64,000 nucleotides of DNA. Origin: Monoplex corrugatus (taxonomy: Eukaryota; Mollusca; Gastropoda; Littorinimorpha; Ranellidae). A program made the position numbers and the translations under genes. This document shows, piece by piece, positions 25,244 to 36,457 of this stretch. Position 1 is the first letter of the stretch. Every line of letters begins with the position of its first letter. The DNA lies in NCBI GenBank assembly GCA_030674185.1, contig JAPXFY010000015.1:20188780-20252779 (forward strand). The letters are read 5' to 3'. Below the pieces are notes generated by a model. The model saw only the letters and a program-made list of their open reading frames with translations, searched no databases and had not been told where the DNA came from.

Positions 25244-28200
25244 GAACACACACATACATATGAACGCACACAATTTCCCATTTATCAGCTGTTCTTTGTG
25301 AGAAACAGTAAAACATAATTCGGCAGCATGTTTTCTATAGCATCTTATGCCAGAATGGTACACCTTACTTCTCTACTCTTTTTCTGATATACTGTGCTGT
25401 GAATTATGCGGAAGCAATTTTAGGTGATTTATGCCTCTTTTGTATATGTTCTGGTGCTCTTAGGTATGCTTGAATTTGTATTCAGGTTTGTTTTTTAAAT
25501 CCCCTGTGCGATGAATTGGTCGGAGTGGTCAACGTCGGGGACATGTCGTTTGATTATGTGTGCCAATGCGCTGATATGTATAGTTAATTTCCTTTTCCTT
25601 TTTTTTTCCTGTTGAAATTTTGTATGTTTTAAAGCGGTTATAGCCCTGATGTGGCTCTACGCAGTCTGTGGGCTTTAAACAACAATAACAATGAAAAAAA
25701 CCAAAAACAATTACAACCATGTTTCAGAACGGTGTAGTATCGTCCCTGCCCTTCCTGAGTCGTTCACTGACCAGTCCTGTGTTCGCTGTGGCGGCTGACA
25801 GCTTACATACACGGTCCCTTCTTTCTGTGTCCACCAACAGAAAACTCTTCCAGACCATGGTAAGCAAATGATTGTTTAAGATTTGTTATCATACGGCATT
25901 TACAGCATACCGCATATGGGAATAACCGTGCAAATTTATGCATTAAACAAATGGATTCCAGTCTTGTAACACCTGCTGTCCTTCCTGGATATAGTTCTGT
26001 GCTTGTCTATGTATGTTTAAAGTCTTGTTATACGCGGAGGCTGGTTAGTGTAGAGGTACAGCTCCAACCTTCTGATGTGGGCCTAGCTGCAGAGATGTGA
26101 GTCTGGCATCAGGAAACGTTGTGCATGTAGTACCCAGCTGTAAATGAATATCTCCCCTGACAGGCTTAGGAAAGGTAAAGCTGCAAGAGAGAGAAGTGAG
26201 ACCTGTCCTACTAACATAAATAAAACAAACAAAGAGAAACAGATAAATAAACAAAACACTCTCATGAAACAGCAAGGAAAAATAAAGAAAAACGGTAGTA
26301 CCCAAAAACACAAACCCAATGAACTAATGAACAACCCACCTGCCAAATAAACAGATTGCAACCAATCATCTAACCGACCAAAACAAAACAAACAATGAAA
26401 TGATGACTTCAGAGAAGAGAGGTCTCTGTCATCTCACTCCCTTACAACCAAGGACTTGGGGACTACTACCTTTACTTAGATACACACGGTATATGAATAT
26501 TATTATGTCTGATTTATATTTTCAGATCTAGATGTGCTGGTCTTATTGAATCAGACCCTGCCGGGCATATGGTTTTGCGCAGGCTCAGGGATTTTGTCAG
26601 ATAACTGCTGGCAGATTTGGATGAAGCACATATGGAATTTGTTCGAGTGCGATGGATCTCTCTTGAACAAGCTTAAAAATCCAACTAACGGAATATTGGC
26701 TACATCATGTTACGAACATATCGTGTGTAATGTATTATCTTGGCTAGATATGCCTGGAAAAACCTGCATCAGTCTATAAGGCTGTGTCAGCGTGTTGTGT
26801 ATTACGCATGCGTAGGGTGCATGTTATGTGTGCGCCCGCACATGCATTTGTATGTTATACCTACTATGTTACTACGGTTCCCTTTGTCTATTCTAGTATG
26901 ATACTAGGGTGTCTATGTCTATCTAGTATGATGCTAGGGTGTCTATGTCTATCTAGTATGATGCTAGGGTGTCTGTCTATTAGTATTATCGAGGGTGTCT
27001 GTGTCTATCTAGTATGATGCTAGGGTGTCTATGTCTATCTAGCATGATGCAAGGGTGTCTATGTCTATCTAGTATGATGCTAAGGTGTCTATGTCTATTA
27101 GTATGATGGTAAGGTGTCTATGTCTATTTAGTATGATGCTAGGGTGTCTATGTCTATCTAGTATGATGCTAAGGTTTCTATGTCTATCTAGCATGATGCT
27201 AGGGTGTCTATGGCTAGTATGATGCTAGGGTGTCTATGTCTATCTAGTATGATGCAAGGGTGTCTATGTCTATCTGTATTATGCTGGGGTGTCCATGTCT
27301 AGTATGATGCTAAGGGTGTCTATGTCTATGTATTATGATGCTAGGGTGTCTATGTCTATTTAGTTGAAGCTAGGGTGTTTATGTCTATCTAGTATGATGC
27401 AAGGGTTGTCTATGTCTTATCTAGCATGATGCAAGGGTGCTATGTCTATTTAGTATGATGCTAGGGTGTCTGTGTCTATCTAGTATGATGCTGGGGTGCC
27501 TATGTCTATTTAGTTTGATGCCTAGGTGTCTATGTCCTCTGTATAGATGCATGGATGTCTATGTCCATCTAGTATGATGCAAGGGTGTCTATGTCTATTT
27601 AGTTTGATGCAAGGGTGTCTTTGTCTATCTAGCATGATGCAAGGGGTGTCTGTGTCTATCTAGTATGATGTAGGTGTTCCTTGTTTGTGTCTATGTCTAT
27701 CTAGTATGATGCAAGGATGTCTATGTCTATTGTTTGATGCTAAGGTGTCTATGTCCATCTAGTATGATGCAAGGATGTCTATGTCTGTCTTGTTTTATTG
27801 ATGCAGGGTGTCTATGTCTATTTAGTTTGATGCAAGGTGTCTATGTCTATCTAGTATGATGCTGGGTGTCTATGTCTTTTCATGTCACAGTGATGTGTGC
27901 ACTGTTGTGTGTGTGCGTCGTGCATGAGTAATGCATGATCAATCGGAATGTAAACACGCGAGTAAATACGTCATTAGTTGACGTTCATGTTCGTGATGTC
28001 ACGGAGTAGATAGACAACGTTGTTTGTTTTGTTTTTTAGTAGACCGGGTCTGTCTGATGCCTCGGGGTAATATAAACATATTGAACTCGGACGTTTCATG
28101 AGTGCATTTATAAAGTATTTGGTGGTTTTTGACGAGATTTGTGAAACCAGATTGTTTCATATTGGATATTATGTGAACCAGGGTCGTGAGACAAAATTGT

Positions 28201-31200
28201 TGTTATTTGGATTTGTGAACAGGTTGTGAGACAAGCTTGTTTATATTAGTATCCTGTTTGTTTGCGTGTTCTTTCTGGATGTTTGGTTTCTGTTTCTGAG
28301 GAAAATGTTCCCTACACTTTGTGGTTGGCAGTTTTACCCGTAGTATAAGAGTGGTGTTGAAGAGGAACTGGAAGAGAGGAAAAAGGAATAGAAAAAGAAG
28401 AGAAGAAAAAGGGGAGAAGGAGAAGAAGAGGAGCAGAAGACGAAGAAGGAGGAGAAAACAAAAGAAAACAAAACAAAAAGACATTAATGTGAAGGTGTGT
28501 GGTTATAAATGTTGTATGTGTGATGTGTGAAAGTAAATAGTAATAAATGTAAAATAAATTAATATCGTGATGTATTTAGTGACATTGGTTGAAAGGAGTC
28601 AATGCGGTTGCGTGACGGACGATTGCTTTTTGCATGTGTTGATTGCGTGAGCATGTGTACAAAAGCATGACAATGTCAGTCTAGCATGATGCAAGGGTGT
28701 CTATGTCAATCTAGCATGATGCAAGGGTGTCTATGTTTATATAGTATGAAGCTAGGGTGTCTGTCTTTGTCTTGTTCTTTACCTAGTATGACACTGTGGT
28801 GTCTGTGTTTGTTTTGTTCTGTATCTAGTATGACACTGTGGTGTCTGTGTCTGTTTTGTTCTTTATCTAGTATGACACTGTGGTGTCTGTGTCTTTGTTT
28901 TGTTCTTTATCTAGTATCACACTGGGATGTCTGTGTTTGTTTTGTTCTTTACCTAGTATGACACTGTGGTGTCTGTGTCTTTGTTTTGTTCTTTATCTAG
29001 TATCACACTGTGGTGTCTGTGTCTGTTTTGTTCTTTATCTAGTATGACACTGTGGTGTCTGTGTCTGTTTTGTTCTTTATCTAGTATGACACTGTGGTGT
29101 CTGTGTCTTTGTTTTGTTCTTTATTTGTATGACACTGTGGTGTCTGTGTCTGTTTTGTTCTTTATCTAGTATGACACTGTGGTGTCTGTGTTTTTGTTTT
29201 GTTCTTTATCTAGTATGACACCTTGGTGTCTGTGTCTTTGCCATGTTCTTTATCCACGTGTAGTGTAGGTATTCATTATGTATCAGTTGCTGAGGTGGGA
29301 TGGTCAACGCAATGGACTGCTCACTGGAAAGTTACAGGTTCGAATCTGATCAGTTCTTTCTAAATCATTGTGGGATTTGACGGCCACAACCGACTCGTAC
29401 CCAGATTAAGTGTGCTATAGGCTCACTGAGACCACTCAGTCGAATCTCACCCACTTCGCGGATGCATAATTGAAAATGTTGCTTAGATCTTCTGACCAAC
29501 ACCGCAAGTGTTTGTATCTCTCGGGCCTGGTTGATGCCGAGGTGGGATGGTCAGACACCACTTTTCGTCTTCTGCTTCTTCGTCTCCTCCACTGCCCCTG
29601 CACTCGACCTTGCCGCTGCAAACTTCGTCTCCTCCTCTGCCGTCTTCGCCTTCGCCTTCTGTCCTGCCGGTGCCGCCTTCGCCTTCTGTCCCGCCGGCGC
29701 TGCCCTCGTCTTCTGTCCCGCTGGTGCCGCCTTTGTCTTCCGTCCCGCTGGTGCTGCCTTCGTCCTGCATGTGCCGCCTTCGTCTTCTGTTCCGTCGTTG
29801 CTGCCTTCGTCTTCTGCCCCGCTGGTGTCGCCTTCATCCTCTGTCCCGTCGGTGCTGACTTCGCCTCAGTCTCGGCCACCGCCATGTGATAAACTAAAAT
29901 TATGCCGTTTTAACGCTCAGTCAACATGTGCAGATGGCAAAGCCGATGTCATTGCTGACTTTATTGCAGATGAGCATGTTGACATTGTTTTTATCACAGA
30001 AACATGGCTTAACCCCTTTGGTCATGAACCTATACATGCGAGTCTCACTCCGAGTGGTTACAGGCTTGCTTCTTTCCATCGCTCATCCCGAGGTGGTGGT
30101 ATCGCCATCCTCTACAACGACTCACTCCATTCCCGCCTATCTTTCTCGCAGTCTCTGCCTTTCTCCCATCCTTCTTTCGAGTACGTTGAAGTATCCTTCC
30201 AATCCGCCCCTCACCCCATCAACTTCTCCTGTGTCTATCGACCTCCACCTAGCTCTGCCAATAAGCTCACCACATCCATGTTTCTCTCTGACTTTGATCA
30301 ACTTCTTGATTACTACTGTCTCTTACCTGGAAATCTCATCATTCTAGGTGACATCAGTGTCCACTACGACAACACTCACCGTTATGACACAAGACATATC
30401 ATCAACTCTCTGTCCAATCACAATATGACACAACATATTTCTGAACCAACCCATCAAAAAGGTCACATTCTTGACTGGATCATTTCTCGTGATCACCACA
30501 ATTCAGCTACTGACAACTGCCTAGTTCTTTCTACCCGTCTAACTTCAGCCCTTCCATCTGACCACTCTGCAATTCTCTGTTCTCTTGACATTTCTCCTTC
30601 TTCCCGTACCACGCGCACAGTGACTCGACGCAATCTCAAATCTATTGACCTCTCCACATTTTCATCTGATGCCTCCCGCCTCCTTTCTGAAAAGTCACAT
30701 AACCTTGCCGATGAATTCTATACTACTCTCCACCATCTTCTGGACACTCATGCTCCAGCCACAACCCGTCTTTTACCTGACCGCCCCCCCTACCCCCTGG
30801 CTCACTCATGAGATTGCCTGTGCAAAACGTGCCCGCCGCAGAGCAGAGCGCCGCTGGCGCAAATCCAAACTCACTGTACATAGGCAACTTTTCCAAGCCT
30901 CTAAAACAAAAGTATCCACCCTCATTGCATCTGCAAAAACAAGCTATTTCCAAACCAAAATCCTGAATACCTCTTCTTCAAGAGAACTCTTTACAACCAT
31001 GAATCATCTCCTTGGCACACGAAAAGATTTACCTCTCCCAACAAAACACACAAATGAAGAACTCCCATTTGTATTCTCCAAGTATTTCACCACCAAAATA
31101 CAAACTCTTCGTGACAGGCTTGACAGGACACCCTGTCAACCATGCCCACCTGACCCTTCCTTCTCTGGCACACCTCTTACTACTTTTACCCCAGTCTCAC

Positions 31201-32881
31201 AAGAAGAAATTCTCAACACAATCAGATCCATGTCGTTCAAAACCTGCGAACTGGATCCTCTTCCAGGTTCTCTCTACTCTGACTGTCTCCCTACTCTCCT
31301 CCCATTCATCACTGACATCATCAACACTTCTCTTCAAACTGGAACTGTCCCAGATTCTTTCAAGTCTGCTATTGTTCACCCTCTCCTCAAGAAATACAAT
31401 TCAGACCCAAATGAACTGAAAAATTACCGGCCTATCTCTAATCTCTCTTTCTTGTCAAAACTCATCGAAAAGGTTGTCCTCAACCAACTGAACTCTCACC
31501 TGTCTGCCAACAATCTCCTCAATCCTTTCCAATCCTACCGCCAGTGCCATAGCACTGAAACTGCCCAGCTACACATTCTCAACAATCTCCTCCTTGCAAC
31601 TGATACTGGCAAAGTCTCTCTCCTCACACTCCTTGATCTGTCTGCAGCCTTCGATACCATTGACCATGGTATTCTCCTTTCTGGACTTCATCATACTTTT
31701 GGCATCTCTGACATTGCTCTCTCCTGGTTCACTTCATATCTATCAAACAGAAAACAAACTGTTCTCATTAATGGCATTTACTCTCAACCTGTATACCTGA
31801 CCTGTGGTGTTCCACAAGGATCTGTCCTTGGCCCTGTTCTTTTCACTCTTTACACCTCCCCCCTGTCCACCATCATCAACTCCCACTCTATAAAACACCA
31901 CTTCTATGCTGATGACACCCAGCTTCTAGACAGTGACACACCAGACAATATACAGCGCCTCTTGACTCGCACCACTGAGTGTTACTCGGACATTAAGAAC
32001 TGGATGACGTTCAACAAACTTCAGCTTAATGATGACAAGACAGAAGCTATCCTCATTGGCACCCGTCAGAAACTTTCTCAGCTGCCTCCTCTTTCTCTCC
32101 CATTATGTAACACATCAGTCCCAATTTCTGATTCAGCTAAAAACCTTGGTGTCTGCATTGACTCTACCCTCTCCATGAACAACTTTGTTTCTCAAACTGC
32201 CAGATCTTGCTACTATCACCTCCATCGTATAAGCCTGATCAGGAAGTATCTCTCTGTCGAAACAACTGCAAAACTCGTTCTCTCCTTCATAATGTCTCGC
32301 ATTGACTATTGCAATTCACTCCTGTCTGGTCTTCCTGTCTCCACCATTCACATCCTGCAGCGCATTCAAAACAATGCTGCACGCCTTGTACTCAAAAAGA
32401 AAAAAGCTGACCACATATCTCCTCTCCTGGCACAACTTCACTGGCTCCCTGTATCAAAGCGCATACAGTACAAACTAGACACCATGTGCTACAAAAGCCT
32501 CAATAACGCAGCCCCCGATTACCTGTCAAGCCTACTTGAGATCTATGTTCCCTCACGTACCCTCCGCTCTGCCTCCGATCCTCTGACTTTTCGCTTTCCA
32601 CGCACTAAGCTCAATACCTATGGTCCACGAGCCTTCTCTGTTTCTGGTCCACTTTCCTGGAACAAACTTCCTCTCTCAGTCCGTCAGCAACCTACTTTTG
32701 TCTCCTTCAAGTCCGCTCTCAAAACTCACCTTTTCTCCTCTGCATAAAATCCTGACCTCACTCAATCCCCTCTGCAGCCTGTCTCCACTCGGAGGGGAAT
32801 CACATTGTAATATATAATTGTATATAATATGCTCTCTATAATTTTTCATTGCTTTTATTCTTTCTCCCCATTTATAGCCGT

Positions 32882-32974
<93 letters not shown>

Positions 32975-35900
32975 TGTGTGTGTGCGTGCGTGCGTGTGTG
33001 TCTGTTTTAGCGCTTAGATTTGATTTTATCAAGATTTTGCGCTATATAAAATATTGTATATTATTATTATTATATTATGCCAAGATACATTATGTTAGTA
33101 GACTAAAGTACAGTCGCGTCACGTTGTCTCAATCGAAGATAGAAAATCCGTACCATTAAGAGAATCATACCCATCATCAAAATCATCCCCATCATCATCC
33201 CAATCATCATCCCCATCATCATCACTATCATCATCATCATCTTCGTCGTCGTCGCACTGTGAAATTGTCCCAGCTTGTGTGGCCATGAAATGGCATAGAA
33301 ATTGGTACAGAAGAAAACTAACTGTAGTGTGTGTTTATTTGTCCAGGTCTGGTGTTACCGGGTGCCATCCTGTGCGGGGTAGGTTACCTGAGCGCTGAAG
33401 AAGGGGGTATGGTGGTGGTTCTGATTGTGGTGGCGGGGGGTCTTCAAGCCGCCTGTATATCTGCCTACAGAGTCAACTACCTGGACCTCTCCCCAAGGTA
33501 CTGTAACCGGCAACATATACCTCATCGTCATGATCATCTTCACCATCCGTAAACCATTAATCAGTTTTATAACGTCTTTGACAGTATGTGTTTTACGGTG
33601 CGTCTTTTTCATCAGTGTTACAGTTATCCTTCTCTTGTTTGTTTTTGGTTCTTTTATTTTTTTTTAATATGCTTATGGAGCTGAGAGCTTAAAGGAAAGA
33701 GAGACAGAGACAGATAGATAGTGTCATGTGCACAGTGATGTGTGCACATGTTTTTTTGTGTGTGTGTGTGTCGGGTGCATTGAGTAATGTATGGACCAAA
33801 TACGGAATATATACACGCGAAGCCAATACGTCATCCAGATGACGTCAATGTTCCCGTGACGTCATGGAGAAAAATAGGTACAACGTTTTTTTTTAGCAGA
33901 CCAGGTTGTCTGATGCTGGGGGGAAAAATATAAATATGTTAAAACTCGGGAAGTTCCATGAGTGCCACGTTAAAAGTATTTGGTAGTATTGAACGAGATT
34001 TGTGAGACAAGATTGTGTTAATATTGAATATTCTGTGAACCAGAGTTGTGAGACAAGATTGTGTTAATAGTAGATATTCTGTGAACCAGAGTCGTGAGAC
34101 AAGATTGTGTTAATATTGGATATTCTGTGAACCAGAGTTGTGAGGCAAGATTGTATTAATATTGGATATTCTGTGAACCAGAGTTGTGAGACAAGATTGT
34201 GTTAATAGTAGATATCCTGTTGTACTTGCGTTCTTTCCCCTTGGATGTTTGGTTTCTGTTTCTGAGCAGAAATGTTCCCTACACTTTGTGGTGGTAGTAT
34301 AAGAGTGGTGTTGAAAGAGGAACTGGAAGAGAGGAAAAAGGAATAGAAAAAAAAGAGAAGGAAAAGGGGAGAAGGAGAAGAAGAGAAGCAGAAGACGAAG
34401 AAGGAGGAGAAAACAAAACACAACAAAACAAAACAAAAAGACTTTAATGTGAAGGTGCGTGGTTATAAATGTTGTATGTGTGATGTGTGAAAGTAAATGA
34501 CTGAAAATACAGAATTGGTACACCAAAGGGGTAGTGAACATTTTCTTCTATTACAGCTTAAAAATTAACTCCCAGGTAGCATAAAGGCTACTAATGTACT
34601 AAGTTAACAATGGAGAAGCTGTGGTAGCAGCGATGGCACCACAATAATTTTCATTTTTAAGAAAAGTGCACTTTAAATGCGAAAAACAAACAAATATGGC
34701 CGCTGAAAAGTTGCAGCTGAACATGTGCTTCGAATGTTGCAGTCAAACACACACACTGTTTCAATTGATTGCATGGTGATTGTTTTAAATCATCAATAAA
34801 ACGTCAATTAAACTGTGATGACAACGCGATTAATTTTGAAAAGCGTGTTGCGTAATTATAGACTCCTGAAAATGACCATTCCGTATTCATAAGCGGAGTC
34901 ACGCTATGGTGTGTGCAGTGCCTGTTCGCTAACACACTGCCATTCATCTCAAGCACAAGTTCAGCTTTTCATCTTGAAATAGATATGAATTACCTTACAA
35001 CCGATACCATTTAATAGAAATAAGGCAAACTATTAAATTTCTAGAATTTTTTTTGTGAATGGCGTCACACTTATGATACACGGAACGCCACGACTTCGAA
35101 GTCCGATTGTAGCAGACGAACGCTGCCTGGCCAGTCGAGCGACCGTCTAAAACGACTAATCATATGTACACATCGAGTGATGACGTTTGTGCACAAGTGT
35201 GTACTGCTAAAAATAGCAGAAGCACAAAAATCTGCGCGAAATCAGGTCAACCCTTCAACTTGCTTCAGGACTTTTCCAGCCCTTCACTGTGTTCGCGATG
35301 AGTGCACGATGCCTTTTATAAATCTCTTTTTGATGTGTATATATGAGTTTAAATGTGTGGTAAAGCGTAATTTTAGTGAAATGGATCGATAAATCCCAAC
35401 ACTGGCTTATTTGTCTCATGGGATTGTGTGTGGCACAGTGTGTCACACTTGATCGTTGATTAACGTAACGGCATCGTCGCTGTTTTAAGAATTTTAGCAT
35501 GATGAAATATGCCCAGTGTTGTTAGATGACATGTATCGACACAAAAGATAAAAGATCTTAAAAATCTAAGTGGAAAAGCCTGTTTTAGACTTGATCATTC
35601 CTGAAGATATGTCATGTTCCTCACGGTGTCACATGTAATGTCAGCGGTGTCACATGTGAAAACGTGACACAAAACATGATTATCATGATGATACTTTTGA
35701 TTTTTGCCTAGAAATTAATTTAATATATCTGGTTCTTATGCACACTATAGCTGTTGATCATGCAAAATAATGATAATGCACGGACTCTTACAAAATAGTG
35801 CAAACTGAGATCAATCTTAATTGTTTTCACTGTGGCGTCACGTACCTCACGGTGTCACACTTTTCAAGTGCTTATATCTGTACAAATTGAAATGTTACAT

Positions 35901-36364
35901 TTGTGTTTTCTATCTTGTTTGGTTCCTTTGTTGTCCAACAGCCACAAGATGCAGCAATTATTTTGTATTTTTGTATATTTCAGAACTTTGAGCCATGTGG
36001 TGTCACACCGTGATGCACGCAACGCCAAGATATATTTTCGATTTATTATGCAAATTACTAAAAAACCAAATGAGACCCAGCTTTTTAATTTATGTACCCT
36101 TAATCTACATTGCTTTAGCTTTCAAAATATGGCAAAAGTAAAACTATACCTCTATCTTTATTTTTGACTGCTCTGCAACCTTTTGGGTACCAATTCTATA
36201 TTTTCAGTCAAATAGTAATAAATGTAAAAAATTTAATATCGTGATCTATTTAGTGACATTGGTTGAAAGGAGTTAGTGCTTTGCGTGACGGACGAATGCT
36301 TTTTGCATGTGTTGATTGCGTGAGCATGTGTATAAAAGCATGACAGATAGGTAGGGAGAGAGGG

Positions 36365-36457
<93 letters not shown>

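Larger units (their letters stand above)
33722..36345 (+). mobile_element. solo LTR, copy 2, with nested DNA transposon
   Basis: It starts TGTCATGTGCACAGTGATG and ends AAAAGCATGACA (TG...CA with inverted TGTCATG/CATGACA tips). Exact 5-bp duplications GATAG lie at 33717-33721 and 36346-36350. The LTR proper is about 909 bp and is split at 34498/36214. Two perfect TGACGTCA boxes (33840-33847, 33857-33864) and a TATAAATA at 33929-33936 suggest a U3 promoter. Confidence 0.88.

Noticed and set aside
24838..25363. Cys/Val-rich or His/Thr-rich frames of 82-172 residues
   Set aside because: They are translations of (CA)n/(GT)n microsatellites on both strands.
28203..28530. Lys/Arg-rich basic protein
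   Set aside because: It is a purine-rich tract within the LTR, mirrored in the other LTR copy.
26886..29250. CRISPR-like array
   Set aside because: The units are direct minisatellite copies with no distinct spacers, and the DNA is eukaryotic.
29436..29885. Arg/Gln/Thr-rich minus-strand protein
   Set aside because: It is the antisense of the GC-rich tandem repeat in the LINE leader.
35832..36167. Transposase of the TIR element
   Set aside because: 111 residues without a catalytic motif or DNA-binding domain; the element appears non-autonomous.
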